A DNA stretch of 64,000 bases from Sphingobacterium sp. UT-1RO-CII-1 (GTDB lineage Bacteria > Bacteroidota > Bacteroidia > Sphingobacteriales > Sphingobacteriaceae): the NCBI RefSeq assembly GCF_026711005.1, contig NZ_JAPPVJ010000007.1:1-64000 (forward strand), written 5' to 3'. The stretch's first letter is position 1. Every line of letters starts with the position of its first letter. This document shows, in pieces, positions 35,445 to 45,356 of the stretch. The notes below the pieces were generated by a model that did no database searches, had not been told where the DNA came from, and saw nothing but the letters and a program-made list of their open reading frames with translations. Position numbers and translations under genes: made by a program.

Positions 35445-36134
35445 ATGAAATTAAATAAAAAAATAGCCGTTTACGGTTTGTCTGTGGCAACATCAGTTAT
35501 GTTGTTGACGAGTTGTAGTACTATTCAAAATGCAAGCAACACGACTAAAGGTGCGGGTATTGGCACGGCTGCCGGTGCCGGTTTAGGTGCATTGATTGGT
35601 GGGAAGGCGGGGAATACAGCTATCGGTGCTATTGCTGGAGCAGCAATAGGAGGGGTAGCTGGTGGCTTGATTGGAAAGAAAATGGATAGGCAAGCACAGG
35701 AAATTGAAAATACAGTAGCTGGAGCTGAAGTTATTAAAGCTGAAGAGGGTATTATTGTTAAATTCGATCAAGGTATTTTATTTGATTTTAACAGTTCAAC
35801 GCTTAAAGCAGAAGCAAAAACGAATATTGGTAACTTGATTGCAACTTTAAATAAAGAACCAGATACAGAAATTTTAGTTATAGGTCATACTGATAATGTG
35901 GGGAGCTATGAAGCGAATCAAAAAGTCTCAGAATCCAGAGCTGCTGCAGTGCGTACATTTGCGATATCTCAAGGCATGGCTTCATCTCGCATTAAAACGG
36001 AGGGGAAGAATTATTCTGAACCATTGGCATCTAATGATACAGAGTCTGGACGTGCAGAAAATCGTCGTGTCGAGATCGTTGTAGTCGCTGGTGATAAAAT
36101 GATTAATTCGGCTAAAGAAGAGGCGGGTTATTAG
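35445..36134 (+). CDS. OmpA family lipoprotein with glycine-zipper domain
   Basis: A 229-residue lipoprotein (lipobox 'LLTSC') with a glycine-zipper region ('GAGIGTAAGAGLGALIGGKA', two passes of GxxxG, about residues 37-85) followed by an OmpA C-terminal peptidoglycan-binding domain ('ILFDFNSSTLKAEAKTNI', 'VIGHTDNVGSYEANQKVSES', 'GRAENRRVEIVV'). It probably anchors the outer membrane to peptidoglycan, similar to YiaD. The ATG at 35445 gives the lipoprotein signal; an upstream in-frame start would place extra hydrophobic residues before it. Confidence 0.92.
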   Translation: MKLNKKIAVYGLSVATSVMLLTSCSTIQNASNTTKGAGIGTAAGAGLGALIGGKAGNTAIGAIAGAAIGGVAGGLIGKKMDRQAQEIENTVAGAEVIKAEEGIIVKFDQGILFDFNSSTLKAEAKTNIGNLIATLNKEPDTEILVIGHTDNVGSYEANQKVSESRAAAVRTFAISQGMASSRIKTEGKNYSEPLASNDTESGRAENRRVEIVVVAGDKMINSAKEEAGY

Positions 36135-36157
36135 TTTCTTTGAGGATATTTTTGGAG

Positions 36158-36192
36158 TAAGGGGGCTGTGAATATAGCTCCCTTATTTTTTT
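36158..36192 (+). terminator. Terminator of the OmpA lipoprotein gene
   Basis: Ten-bp stem (taagggggct / agctccctta, one wobble) with an 8-nt loop and a T run, 24 nt after the stop. Confidence 0.82.
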
Positions 36193-36266
36193 ATCAGATA
36201 TTTTTTGTTTTTTGTTAAAAAAACCTTAAAGTCTGCCATTGTGGCATAATTTTAAGTTTTTATTCT

Positions 36267-36274
36267 TAACTTTG
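36267..36274 (+). promoter_or_regulatory. Promoter -7 box of the miaB operon
   Basis: TAACTTTG ends 19 nt before the ATG at 36294, predicting a leader of about 16 nt for the miaB-to-secG run. Confidence 0.55.
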
Positions 36275-36293
36275 TTCTCTTTTAAATTGAGTC

Positions 36294-37727
36294 ATGATTG
36301 AATTAGGGCATACTACAAAAACACATGATGAGTCTCGTCAAGGGGAAGCATTAGAATTGTTACCTACCGGAAAGTCTACCGGGAGAAAGCTATATATTGA
36401 AAGTTACGGTTGTCAGATGAATTTTTCTGACAGTGAAATAGTCGCGTCGATATTGGTGGATAATGGGTTTGAAACTACAAAAGACTATAAGGAAGCGGAT
36501 GTGGTTTTTATTAATACATGTTCGATTCGGGAAAATGCTGAGCAGCGGGTGCGTAATCGTTTGAAAGAATTTGAATCTGCGAAGGCTAAAAATCCAGGCA
36601 TGATTGTAGGCGTTTTAGGTTGTATGGCTGAGCGTTTGAAGGCTAAATTCCTAGAAGAAGAGAAGTTGGTAGATGTAGTGGTAGGGCCGGATGCTTATCG
36701 AGATCTTCCGAATTTGATAGATCAGGTTGATGATGGTGCTAAAGCTGTGAATGTTCTTCTGTCAAGAGAAGAAACTTATGCAGACATTAACCCTGTAAGG
36801 TTAAATTCTAATGGTATTTCTGCCTTTATTTCTATCATGCGCGGCTGTGACAATATGTGTTCGTTTTGTGTTGTTCCTTTTACCCGTGGGCGTGAGCGGA
36901 GTAGGGATCCTCACTCTATTGTAAAGGAAGCTCAGGAGCTTTTTGATGCTGGTTATAGAGAGGTTACGCTATTAGGCCAGAATGTTGACTCTTATAAGTA
37001 TAGCCCTATTGTGAAAGAAGGAGAAGAGTCTTTGCCTGTCGTAAATTTTGCGCAGCTTCTAGCTTTGGTTGCTGAGGTTAGCCCAGAGATGCGTGTTAGA
37101 TTTTCGACTTCGCATCCGAAAGACATTACTGATGAAGTGTTACATATGATAGCGAATTATGAAAACATATGTAAATATATTCATTTACCTGTGCAGTCTG
37201 GTAATTCACGTGTATTGGAATTGATGAACAGAACATATGATAGAGAGTGGTATATGGAAAGAATAGACGCTATACGTCGTATTATTCCAGACTGCGCTAT
37301 ATCTACTGATATTATAACGGGGTTCTGCTCTGAAACAGAGGAAGAGCATGCAGAAACTTTATCCATTATGGATTATGTGAAATATGATTTTGCATATATG
37401 TTTGCTTATTCTGAGCGTCCTGGAACTCTGGCTGCTAAACGTTATGAAGATGATGTGCCAGAGGATGTGAAGAAAAGGAGGTTGACAGAAGTTGTTAATA
37501 AACAGCAGGAGCATAGTTTGTACCGTCTGCAGGATTATGTCGGTAAAATACATAAAGTGCTAATAGAAGGTTATTCCAAACGTTCTGATGCTGATTATTG
37601 TGGAAGGAATGATCAGAATTCTATGGTTGTTTTTCCGGTGGACGAACGTTTTAAGCCAGGAGAATATACTAATGTTTTAGTTGAACGCTGCACTTCGGCA
37701 ACACTTATCGGTCGCATTGTACACTAA
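36294..37727 (+). CDS. miaB: tRNA-2-methylthio-N6-dimethylallyladenosine synthase MiaB
   Basis: Radical SAM methylthiotransferase acting on i6A37 of tRNAs that read UNN codons. The 477-residue protein has the UPF0004 domain ('[15 protein letters not shown]', '[16 protein letters not shown]', '[11 protein letters not shown]'), the radical SAM motif '[11 protein letters not shown]' and a C-terminal TRAM domain. All six cluster cysteines are visible. First gene of the run extending to secG. Confidence 0.96.
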   Translation: MIELGHTTKTHDESRQGEALELLPTGKSTGRKLYIESYGCQMNFSDSEIVASILVDNGFETTKDYKEADVVFINTCSIRENAEQRVRNRLKEFESAKAKNPGMIVGVLGCMAERLKAKFLEEEKLVDVVVGPDAYRDLPNLIDQVDDGAKAVNVLLSREETYADINPVRLNSNGISAFISIMRGCDNMCSFCVVPFTRGRERSRDPHSIVKEAQELFDAGYREVTLLGQNVDSYKYSPIVKEGEESLPVVNFAQLLALVAEVSPEMRVRFSTSHPKDITDEVLHMIANYENICKYIHLPVQSGNSRVLELMNRTYDREWYMERIDAIRRIIPDCAISTDIITGFCSETEEEHAETLSIMDYVKYDFAYMFAYSERPGTLAAKRYEDDVPEDVKKRRLTEVVNKQQEHSLYRLQDYVGKIHKVLIEGYSKRSDADYCGRNDQNSMVVFPVDERFKPGEYTNVLVERCTSATLIGRIVH

Positions 37728-37751
37728 AGTTGTATTGTAAAAGAGGAAAGA

Positions 37752-39014
37752 GTGGATAATCAAGATATAAAGAATAGATTTGGTATTATAGGTAACTCGC
37801 CTTTATTGAATCGTGCTATAGATGTAGCCAGACAAGTGGCTCCGACAGATATTTCTGTTTTAATACAGGGAGAAAGTGGAGCGGGGAAAGAGGTTTTTTC
37901 GCATATTATACATCAGTTAAGTGCTAGAAAACATGGACCATTTATAGCTGTAAACTGTGGGGCTATACCGGAGGGGACTATTGATTCTGAGTTGTTCGGG
38001 CATGAGAAAGGTTCATTTACTGGAGCTCATGAGGCTAGAAAGGGATATTTTGAGGTAGTTGATGGGGGAACTATTTTTTTAGATGAGGTTGGGGAGCTTC
38101 CACTAGGTACCCAAGCACGGTTGTTGCGTGTTTTGGAAACAGGTGAATATATCCGAGTGGGGTCGTCGAAAGTTCAGAAGACAAATGTTCGTGTAGTTGC
38201 TGCTACGAATGTTGATGTTTATGAGGCTGTTAAACGAGGTAAATTTCGTGAGGATCTTTATTATCGTTTGAATACGGTTCCCTTACGTGTGCCTTCTTTG
38301 AGGGAACGTAAGGAGGATGTTAACTTGCTTTTTCGTAAATTTATAGTTGATTTTTCTGATAAATACCGTAGTCCTAGTGTTCAACTTACGCCTGAAGCTC
38401 AGGAGTTGTTGATGAATTATACTTGGCCCGGAAATGTTAGGCAATTGAAAAATATAGCTGAGCAGATTGCTGTATTAGAAAAGGAGCGTATAGTTGATGT
38501 GGATAACCTAGCCAAATATTTACCAACGGAAACGGTTTCTAGTTTACCTGTTTTTGTGAAAGGAAATACGAAAGATGATTTTTCTGAAAGAGATCTGTTA
38601 TACAAGGTTTTGTTCGATATGAAAAAGGATATGGTTGATCTGAAGAAGCTTGTTGTAGAGTTAATTCAGAATGGCGTTAATCCCGGTACATTTGAACAAA
38701 ATTCACCTTATATTAGCCAGTTATATAATGAAGTGACGCCTGGTGCTGCTAATTTGTTGGGGGAGGAGCATCGACAACCTACTATTACCATTCATAATCC
38801 AACGCAGAACGTGAAGCCAGGGGCAGATTATATGTCGTATGAAACTCAAGAAGCTGAAGAGGTTGAAGAGTCATTGTCTTTGGTTGAGAAAGAATCTGAT
38901 TTGATTAAAAAAGCGCTAAAGAAGCATAAAGGAAAACGAAAAGCTGCAGCGCAAGAATTAGGTATATCCGAACGTACTTTGTATAGGAAAATAAAGGATT
39001 TAAATTTAGATTGA
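37752..39014 (+). CDS. Sigma-54-dependent transcriptional activator without a sensor domain
   Basis: A 420-residue bacterial enhancer-binding protein. The AAA+ domain starts almost at the N terminus: Walker A 'GESGAGKEVF', the sigma-54 contact loop 'GSFTGA', Walker B 'GGTIFLDEVGEL', and the R finger region. The C terminus has a Fis-type helix-turn-helix ('AAAQELGISERTLYRKI'). No receiver, GAF or PAS domain is present. It sits in an operon between miaB and lptE, an arrangement common in Bacteroidota. Starts with GTG. Target promoters are unknown. Confidence 0.92.
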   Translation: MDNQDIKNRFGIIGNSPLLNRAIDVARQVAPTDISVLIQGESGAGKEVFSHIIHQLSARKHGPFIAVNCGAIPEGTIDSELFGHEKGSFTGAHEARKGYFEVVDGGTIFLDEVGELPLGTQARLLRVLETGEYIRVGSSKVQKTNVRVVAATNVDVYEAVKRGKFREDLYYRLNTVPLRVPSLRERKEDVNLLFRKFIVDFSDKYRSPSVQLTPEAQELLMNYTWPGNVRQLKNIAEQIAVLEKERIVDVDNLAKYLPTETVSSLPVFVKGNTKDDFSERDLLYKVLFDMKKDMVDLKKLVVELIQNGVNPGTFEQNSPYISQLYNEVTPGAANLLGEEHRQPTITIHNPTQNVKPGADYMSYETQEAEEVEESLSLVEKESDLIKKALKKHKGKRKAAAQELGISERTLYRKIKDLNLD

Positions 39015-39015
39015 T

Positions 39016-39528
39016 ATGCGTAATAGTTTGTCTGCTTTGTTTTTTGTATTGATTTTGTTTTTTGCTCAGAGTTGCGGGGTGAAATATGGTTTTACTGGAG
39101 GATCAATACCAGAAAATATGAAAACTGTTAATGTGCAATTTTTCGAAAATATTGCTCCCATGGTTTATGCAACTTTAGGTCAAAATTTCACGGAAGGTTT
39201 GAAGGAACGTATTCGAAATCAATCGCGTCTAAGTCAGGTGAGTGGAAATGCTGACGCTATGTTTGAAGGAGTTATCACAGGTTATGATATTACCCCTGCT
39301 GCTGTTGAAGCAAATACAGATCGTGCGGCTTTAAATCGTCTGACAATTACTGTAAAAGTTAAATATACAAACAATTTGGATGAGACTGGTGAGAGTAGTT
39401 TTGAAGAAACCTTTACACAATATAGAGAATTTGCAGGGCAGGTTCAGGCTCAAGAAGAGTCATTGAACGTGGAAATTATAAAGTTATTGACAGAAGACGT
39501 ATATAACCGAGCATTTGCAAACTGGTAA
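39016..39528 (+). CDS. LptE-like LPS-assembly lipoprotein
   Basis: A 170-residue lipoprotein (lipobox 'FAQSC') with the LptE-like core ('MKTVNVQFFENIAPMVYATL', 'LKERIRNQSRLSQV', 'FEGVITGYDITPAAV'). Bacteroidota LptE is expected to plug the LptD outer-membrane translocon for LPS insertion. It is encoded 1 nt after the sigma-54 activator and directly before a TPR protein and secG. Confidence 0.82.
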   Translation: MRNSLSALFFVLILFFAQSCGVKYGFTGGSIPENMKTVNVQFFENIAPMVYATLGQNFTEGLKERIRNQSRLSQVSGNADAMFEGVITGYDITPAAVEANTDRAALNRLTITVKVKYTNNLDETGESSFEETFTQYREFAGQVQAQEESLNVEIIKLLTEDVYNRAFANW

Positions 39529-40557
39529 ATGAATATGGAAAATCAAGATAAAAAAATAGCAACATTGTTTAGAGCGGCGTTAGTAGATCCCAGGCTACTT
39601 AGTGATGTAGATTTTGATATGTTGCTTGCTAAATATCCATATTCTCAACCCCTTTATTTTGCAAAAGAACGGCGTAAATTCTTGAACAATAATCTAAATA
39701 GTTTAGATTATTGTGCTGTTTTGTTAGCCCCAAGTTCTAGCTGGCTTTATGATTATGTGCAGAAGAGTACGGATGATGTTTTGGAAGGAGGTTTTTCTTT
39801 TACTGAAAAAGAAGAATTGATTCAGAAAGATATTGTTGCTATCGAAACTACTTACGAAGAGCCGGTATCTAATTTGTCTATTACTTTAGAAGAGTTGGAC
39901 CTCAAGGATGAAGCTAAAACTTTAGAGAATCTTGTTCAGGTAGGGATTGGTGGAGGTGATTTTTTTGCGATTCATGATAAGGAGAAATTAGGAGAGGAAG
40001 TCGCAGAAGTAGAGGCTTGTGATGAAGATATTAGTTTGTATAATGATGAGCTGATGCCTTATAGTTTTAGGTGGTGGCTTCAGAAAACACGTATGGCTTA
40101 TGCCGATACGTATCAGCCTTTTGTAGATTTTACTTTGCCAATTAGACAGCGTGTAGATTCGAAAGGGAAAAGGTTGGACGAAGGAATTCTAGACCAGCAG
40201 ATTAGGGAAAATATTATTCATTTACAACCGCCAGAGGATAAGTTGAGTGACGCAGTGAAGCAGAAAGATGTTTTGTATACCCGTATTGATAAGACGGCAA
40301 AAGTTATTGAGAAGTTTATTCTAGAGGAACCACAGATACAACCACCTCAGGCAGATCAGTTAAATACTGAGAATAAAGCGAGAAAGAGTTCAGAAGAACA
40401 ATTTAATCTAGTGACGGAAACTTTAGCTAATATTTATGCTAATCAGACCATGTATGTTAAAGCAATTGAAGTGTATAAAAAATTAATTTTGAAGTTTCCC
40501 GAAAAAAAATCGTACTTTGCGAGCCGAATTAAGAAATTAGAAGAAAAACTATATTAA
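39529..40557 (+). CDS. Hypothetical protein with TPR-like C terminus
   Basis: A 342-residue protein, acidic, no signal peptide. The last 60 residues look like a tetratricopeptide-type helical pair ('TETLANIYANQTMYVKAIEV', 'KLILKFPEKKSYFASRI'). It is a conserved Bacteroidota protein usually found between lptE and secG, as far as I recall; function unknown. It follows lptE directly and precedes secG by 14 nt. Confidence 0.78.
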   Translation: MNMENQDKKIATLFRAALVDPRLLSDVDFDMLLAKYPYSQPLYFAKERRKFLNNNLNSLDYCAVLLAPSSSWLYDYVQKSTDDVLEGGFSFTEKEELIQKDIVAIETTYEEPVSNLSITLEELDLKDEAKTLENLVQVGIGGGDFFAIHDKEKLGEEVAEVEACDEDISLYNDELMPYSFRWWLQKTRMAYADTYQPFVDFTLPIRQRVDSKGKRLDEGILDQQIRENIIHLQPPEDKLSDAVKQKDVLYTRIDKTAKVIEKFILEEPQIQPPQADQLNTENKARKSSEEQFNLVTETLANIYANQTMYVKAIEVYKKLILKFPEKKSYFASRIKKLEEKLY

Positions 40558-40571
40558 TTATATTAAAAGAG

Positions 40572-40919
40572 ATGCAAACATTTTTAATTGTCCTAGTCAT
40601 TTTAGTAAGCATATTATTGGCTTTTATGGTACTTATTCAAAACCCAAAAGGTGGCGGTTTGTCTTCAGGCTTTGCTGGAAGTTCAAACTTGATGGGGGTT
40701 CAGCGAACAGGAGATTTTTTAGAGAAAGGTACATGGGGACTAGCTATTGCATTGATGATTTTTTGTTTAGCCATTAATATTATTGGGCCTTCGGCAGGAA
40801 CAGCTAGTAAAGGTGGTTTAAGCGATCAAATTGAAGCGCCTGCGCAAGCATCGCCATTGAATCTAAACCCAGCTCAAGGAACAACTCCGGTAGTTGTGCC
40901 GTCGGATTCGACAAAATAG
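40572..40919 (+). CDS. secG: Preprotein translocase subunit SecG
   Basis: A 115-residue protein with two transmembrane helices (about residues 3-22 and 52-72) joined by the conserved 'LIQNPKGGGLSSGF' loop, and a C-terminal hydrophilic tail rich in Ala, Pro and Gln. It stabilises the SecYEG channel. Last gene of the miaB run; a strong terminator follows. Confidence 0.94.
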   Translation: MQTFLIVLVILVSILLAFMVLIQNPKGGGLSSGFAGSSNLMGVQRTGDFLEKGTWGLAIALMIFCLAINIIGPSAGTASKGGLSDQIEAPAQASPLNLNPAQGTTPVVVPSDSTK

Positions 40920-40949
40920 AAAGATATAAATTTAAGTTAAATCGTTAAG

Positions 40950-40979
40950 CCCCACATAATAATTATGTGGGGTTTTTTC
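40950..40979 (+). terminator. Terminator after secG
   Basis: Eleven-bp perfect stem ccccacataat / attatgtgggg with a short loop and a run of six T residues. Confidence 0.9.
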
Positions 40980-41110
40980 ATGGCAATTCGTATCCTCATT
41001 TTTATGTAACGATAAGTAGAGATAGTTGTGTGACAGTATGGCATTGATTTTTTAGAAACTGTCAATTGATAGGGGGAATGGTGCAAAAATGTCAAGAATT
41101 AGACGATTTA

Positions 41111-41118
41111 TACGTTTG
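41111..41118 (+). promoter_or_regulatory. Candidate promoter -7 box of groES-groEL
   Basis: TACGTTTG ends 60 nt before the groES ATG. No CIRCE inverted repeat (TTAGCACTC-N9-GAGTGCTAA) is visible between 40980 and 41178, so HrcA control is not supported here. Confidence 0.45.
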
Positions 41119-41178
41119 GCATAATTGGTGATGAGAGTTAATCTGAAACAATGTAAATAAAAATAAAACTAAATAATT

Positions 41179-41454
41179 ATGTCATTAAGTATTAAACCTA
41201 TCGGTGACAGAGTTGTCGTAGAGGCAGCTCCTGCAGAGGAAAGAACAGCTTCAGGGATTTATATTCCGGATACTGCGAAAGAAAAACCATCACAAGGTGT
41301 TATTGTTGCAGTAGGGACAGGTAAGCCAGATGAGCCATTAACTGTTAAAGTTGGTGACAAAGTGTTATACGGTAAGTATGCAGGTACTGAAATAACGTAT
41401 GAAGGCAAAGAATATTTAATTATGCGTGAAGCTGATATATACGCAGTCCTTTAA
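41179..41454 (+). CDS. groES: Co-chaperonin GroES
   Basis: A 91-residue GroES: '[20 protein letters not shown]' start, mobile loop near residues 17-33 ('[16 protein letters not shown]'), and the roof and base strands '[20 protein letters not shown]'. It forms the lid on GroEL. groEL follows after 52 nt. Confidence 0.97.
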   Translation: MSLSIKPIGDRVVVEAAPAEERTASGIYIPDTAKEKPSQGVIVAVGTGKPDEPLTVKVGDKVLYGKYAGTEITYEGKEYLIMREADIYAVL

Positions 41455-41506
41455 TTAGTCAATTATTAGAATCAATTTCTGAAAAACAAAAAATTAAAAA
41501 GAAAAC

Positions 41507-43141
41507 ATGGCAAAACAAGTAAGATATAACGTTGAGGCTCGTGATGCACTAAAAAAAGGTGTAGATACATTAGCTAATGTTGTTAAAGTTACATTAGGTC
41601 CTAAAGGTCGTAACGTAATTATAGAGAAAAAATTTGGATCTCCATTAATTACAAAAGATGGTGTTTCTGTAGCTAAAGAAATCGAGTTGAAAGATGCTTT
41701 AGAGAATATGGGAGCACAGATGGTGAAGGAAGTGGCTTCTAAAACTGCAGATCAAGCAGGTGACGGTACTACAACCGCTACAGTACTGGCGCAGGCTATT
41801 ATTGCTCCGGGTTTGAAGTCTGTTGCTGCGGGTGCTAATCCTATGGATATTAAGCGTGGTATCGATAAAGCTGTTGCGACTGTGGTGACTAATTTAAGAT
41901 CACAATCACAGGTTGTTGGTGCTGATAATAATAAAATCAAACAAGTAGCTACTATTTCAGCTAATAATGACGATGTTATCGGTTCTTTAATTGCTCAGGC
42001 AATGGAGAAAGTAGGTAATGATGGTGTTATTACTGTGGAAGAAGCTAAGGGAACCGAGACAGAAGTTAAAACTGTTGAAGGTATGCAGTTTGATCGTGGT
42101 TACTTATCTCCGTATTTTGTTACGAATTCTGATAAGATGGAGGCTGAATTAGAGAACCCTTACATTTTAATTTACGACAAGAAGATCAGTAACATGAAAG
42201 AATTGTTACCTATCTTAGAGAAACAAGTACAAACAGGTAAACCATTATTAATAATTGCTGAAGATTTAGACGGTGAAGCATTAGCTACATTAGTAGTTAA
42301 CAAAATCCGTGGTTCTCTTAAAGTTGCTGCGGTTAAGGCTCCAGGCTTTGGCGACCGTCGTAAAGCAATGTTAGAAGATATTGCAATCTTAACAGGTGGG
42401 ACTGTTATTTCGGAAGAAAGAGGTTATAAGTTGGAGAATGCAGAGTTAGAGTACTTGGGTCAGGCAGAAAAAGTATTGATCGACAAGGATAATACAACTA
42501 TTATCAATGGTTCAGGGGTTGCTGATGATATTAAGGCACGTGTTGGTCAAATTCGTGCGCAAATCGAAACAACTACTTCTGAGTATGATCGTGAAAAACT
42601 ACAAGAGCGTTTGGCTAAGTTAGCAGGTGGTGTTGCTGTACTTTATGTAGGTGCTACTACAGAGGTAGAGATGAAAGAGAAAAAGGATCGTGTTGACGAT
42701 GCTTTACACGCGACTCGTGCAGCTGTTGAAGAAGGTATTGTTGCTGGAGGTGGTGTTGCATTTATTCGCGCTACGGCTGCTTTAGCTGACCTTAAAGGTG
42801 CTAATGAAGATGAAAATATAGGTATTGATATTATTAAACGTGCTATCGAGGAACCTTTACGTCAGATCTGTAATAACGCAGGCATCGAGGGAGCTGTTAT
42901 TGTTCAGAAAGTGAAGGAAGGTATAGATGATTTTGGTTACAATGCTCGTACAGATGTGTTTGAGAACTTGATAGGAGCGGGTGTTATTGATCCAACTAAG
43001 GTTTCACGTGTAGCTCTGGAAAATGCTGCTTCAGTAGCATCAATGTTGTTGACAACAGAAGCAGTATTAGCTGATGAACCTGAAGAAAATCCAGCCCCAG
43101 CTGGTCCACCAATGGGTGGTGGTATGGGTGGAATGATGTAA
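41507..43141 (+). CDS. groEL: Chaperonin GroEL
   Basis: A 544-residue Hsp60 chaperonin. ATP-site motifs '[19 protein letters not shown]' and '[15 protein letters not shown]' (D-G-T-T-T) are present, as is the C-terminal Gly-Gly-Met tail ('[11 protein letters not shown]'). Encoded directly after groES. Confidence 0.98.
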   Translation: MAKQVRYNVEARDALKKGVDTLANVVKVTLGPKGRNVIIEKKFGSPLITKDGVSVAKEIELKDALENMGAQMVKEVASKTADQAGDGTTTATVLAQAIIAPGLKSVAAGANPMDIKRGIDKAVATVVTNLRSQSQVVGADNNKIKQVATISANNDDVIGSLIAQAMEKVGNDGVITVEEAKGTETEVKTVEGMQFDRGYLSPYFVTNSDKMEAELENPYILIYDKKISNMKELLPILEKQVQTGKPLLIIAEDLDGEALATLVVNKIRGSLKVAAVKAPGFGDRRKAMLEDIAILTGGTVISEERGYKLENAELEYLGQAEKVLIDKDNTTIINGSGVADDIKARVGQIRAQIETTTSEYDREKLQERLAKLAGGVAVLYVGATTEVEMKEKKDRVDDALHATRAAVEEGIVAGGGVAFIRATAALADLKGANEDENIGIDIIKRAIEEPLRQICNNAGIEGAVIVQKVKEGIDDFGYNARTDVFENLIGAGVIDPTKVSRVALENAASVASMLLTTEAVLADEPEENPAPAGPPMGGGMGGMM

Positions 43142-43168
43142 GATATCATCACGTATAAATAAGTACAA

Positions 43169-43199
43169 AGAGGTCTCTAATTTTTAGAGGCCTTTTTTT
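43169..43199 (+). terminator. Terminator after groEL
   Basis: Eight-bp stem aggtctct / agaggcct (one wobble) with a T run, about 30 nt after the stop. Confidence 0.85.
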
Positions 43200-43498
43200 A
43201 TGATTAAATCCTTGTGAATTGGCTTGGCTGATTTTTTTTGCCATGTTAGCCTAGTATATTATAGTAATAATGTTCAGAAGGATTAGTACAATATAGTCGT
43301 ATAAATCTATTAAGTAAAGTTATACAAGTGGGTTTGATCTGTTATCTTGTAAGCAGGTGAGGTGAATCAGGGGATTGACTGGCATTTGTTTCAAGCGTAG
43401 TGAAATTAAAGGAACTGGCGGAATTGATGTAATGATATTTTTTTGGATAGTATTGTAGTATATTGAATTTAAATATTTTTATAATTTGATGTAAAATA
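43200..43498. other. Intergenic region without a recognised gene
   Basis: About 300 bp between the groEL terminator and the MtfA-like gene. I find no open frame with a plausible protein, no tRNA and no recognised riboswitch. A G-rich stretch at 43350-43420 has no evident coding sense. Seen: nothing assignable. Confidence 0.5.
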
Positions 43499-44296
43499 AT
43501 GGGAACTGATACACAACTTACGCTAGTTTTTATATTTACTATAGGGGGGCTGTTAATTTGGTATGTGATAAAGTATACGGGGAATAAGAAAGTTCTTCTT
43601 GAAGATATACCTGATTTGGCTAGAGTTATTGAGGTTTTAGGTAAGAATGTGTCTTTTTTTAAAGAATTAGATAAAAATGCTAGATTTACCTTTGCGGAAC
43701 GCGTGCATTACTTTTTATCAACCACAAAAATAACGGCAGAGAAGGGAGCCTCGGTAAATGATGAAGACCGTATATTGATAGCTACAAGTGCTACAATTCC
43801 TTTGTTTCATTTTAAGTATTGGTCTTATGAGAACTTAGATGAGGTGATCGTATATCCTGAGGGCTTTGATGAACAGTATGGTCTTAAAAATGAAGGCTCT
43901 GTTATTTTGGGAATGGTTGGAGAAGGTGTGATGAATCGTAAGATGATTCTTTCTTTAGAAGCGCTACGGAACGGTTTTTTTAATTCGACAGTTTCTCACA
44001 CGGCTATACATGAATTTGTACATTTGATAGATAAAGCTGATGGTGCAGTGGATGGTGTGCCTGAATATTTAATACCCAAAGAGTTAGTACGTCCTTGGAT
44101 TAATGAAATGCATGCCAATATAATCAAGATTAGAAATAATGAATCGAATATTAGGGATTATGCTGGAGTAAGTGAAGCTGAGTTTTTTGCAGTGGCGTCT
44201 GAATATTTTTTTCAACGGCCTCAGCTTTTAGAAAAGGATCATCCCGAATTATTTGAGTTGTTAACAATGATATATAATCCTGGAAAATTAACATAG
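43499..44296 (+). CDS. MtfA-like zinc metallopeptidase (M90)
   Basis: A 265-residue protein with one N-terminal membrane helix (about residues 5-24). The catalytic signature 'HEFVHLIDKADG' (HExxH) is followed by 'EAEFFAVASEYFFQ' with a likely third ligand Glu, and an upstream 'ILIATSATIPLFHFKYWSYE' block; this is the MtfA/M90 pattern. In E. coli, MtfA binds Mlc and links to PTS glucose control; that partner is not expected here, so function is open. Confidence 0.85.
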   Translation: MGTDTQLTLVFIFTIGGLLIWYVIKYTGNKKVLLEDIPDLARVIEVLGKNVSFFKELDKNARFTFAERVHYFLSTTKITAEKGASVNDEDRILIATSATIPLFHFKYWSYENLDEVIVYPEGFDEQYGLKNEGSVILGMVGEGVMNRKMILSLEALRNGFFNSTVSHTAIHEFVHLIDKADGAVDGVPEYLIPKELVRPWINEMHANIIKIRNNESNIRDYAGVSEAEFFAVASEYFFQRPQLLEKDHPELFELLTMIYNPGKLT

Positions 44297-44411
44297 TTTT
44301 AATATTTATAATATAAAAATGATATAATATTTGTTAACTTTTATCCGTAAAAAGTATTTAACGATTGTTTAACTACTTTTATTTTTATAAGCGATATTTA
44401 TAATATATTTT

Positions 44412-45134
44412 ATGCAATCATTAAAAGGTAAAACTGCCCTGATAACAGGGGCTGGTAAAGGTTTAGGTAAGGCTATGGCATTGGCATTAGCTAATGAGGG
44501 GGTAAATCTGATTTTGTTTTCAAGAACTGAAACAGATTTAAATGCGCTAGCAAATGAAGTGAAGAGAATCAATAATGAACTTAAAGTCGACTATAAGAAA
44601 GTAGATGTAAGTGACTTTAGTTCAGTAACTGTAGCAGTTAAAGAGTTAATTGAAAATGGTGTTAATATAGATATATTAATTAATAATGCAGGTATTTTGA
44701 AGGTTGGTGGTTTTTTAGAGCTCTCTGTTAAAGAATGGGAGGATGTTTTTAAAGTAAATGTATTTGGTAGTTATTACATGATGCATGAAATTTTACCGCA
44801 TATGCTAACAAAACAAAGGGGTGATATTATTAATATTGCTTCTACTGCTGGTTTAAAGGGGGCTGCTAAGTTGAGTGCATATGGAGCATCTAAGGCTGCT
44901 TTGATAAATATGAGTGAAAGCTTAATGCAAGAGGCGCGTAAATCCAATGTGCGTGTTACTACGGTAAACCCAAGTACTATCGCTACAGATATGACTATAA
45001 ATGCTGAGTTTACAGATGGTGATGTTGAAAGAGTTTTACAGCCCGAAGATTTAGCCTTTTTAATTGTACAGCATTTGAAGTTGCCACGAAGAGCCTTTGT
45101 AAAAGAGGTCGGTTTGTGGTCTACCAATCCATAA
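44412..45134 (+). CDS. Short-chain dehydrogenase/reductase (FabG-like)
   Basis: A 240-residue classical SDR: cofactor loop 'TGAGKGLGKAMALALA', 'NNAGIL', catalytic Ser in 'NIASTAGLKGAAKL' and 'YGASKAALINM' (Y-x3-K), then 'VNPSTIATDMT'. Substrate is unknown; the Arg in 'FSRTE' after the second strand suggests NADPH. It stands alone, followed by its own terminator. Confidence 0.9.
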   Translation: MQSLKGKTALITGAGKGLGKAMALALANEGVNLILFSRTETDLNALANEVKRINNELKVDYKKVDVSDFSSVTVAVKELIENGVNIDILINNAGILKVGGFLELSVKEWEDVFKVNVFGSYYMMHEILPHMLTKQRGDIINIASTAGLKGAAKLSAYGASKAALINMSESLMQEARKSNVRVTTVNPSTIATDMTINAEFTDGDVERVLQPEDLAFLIVQHLKLPRRAFVKEVGLWSTNP

Positions 45135-45155
45135 ATGTTATTTATAGAATAAAAG

Positions 45156-45189
45156 GAGCCATTATCTTAATTAGGATAATGGCTCTTTA
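45156..45189 (+). terminator. Terminator after the SDR gene
   Basis: Eleven-bp perfect stem gagccattatc / gataatggctc with an 8-nt loop, followed by TTT. Confidence 0.82.
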
Positions 45190-45191
45190 AA

Positions 45192-45356
45192 TTAGGGTAT
45201 AGTTTCTCTAGCGATTACTGTGAGCTCGATATCAAGTGGTATAAATGAATCTCGTTTTTCTTGTGGGGCAGTCTGGTAGTACCATACTTTTAATTGAAAA
45301 TATTGGGTTTCTCTTTCCCGAAATATAGTTTGTAGATAAAAAATAGAACGTTAAAA
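45192..45356 (-). pseudogene. Fragment of a decayed coding sequence
   Basis: On the minus strand a frame of about 54 codons without a start codon ends in TAA at 45192. Its translation has protein-like composition, e.g. 'QYFQLKVWYYQTAPQEKRDS' and then 'FIPLDIELTVIARETIP', unlike random AT-rich sequence. Upstream, toward 45550, other frames are open in short pieces, and no single reading connects them. This looks like the 3' end of a degraded gene; the family is not recognised. Confidence 0.4.

Noticed and set aside
40980..41178. CIRCE element upstream of groES
   Set aside because: I looked for the TTAGCACTC-N9-GAGTGCTAA repeat and did not find it; 'gagagttaat' near 41135 is not part of an inverted repeat.
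43200..43498. Possible structured RNA in the G-rich 43350-43420 stretch
   Set aside because: No convincing stem or riboswitch core could be traced by eye.
44774..45127. 117-codon minus-strand frame opposite the SDR gene
   Set aside because: Antisense to the SDR gene, whose catalytic motifs are clear; no motif in the minus-strand frame.
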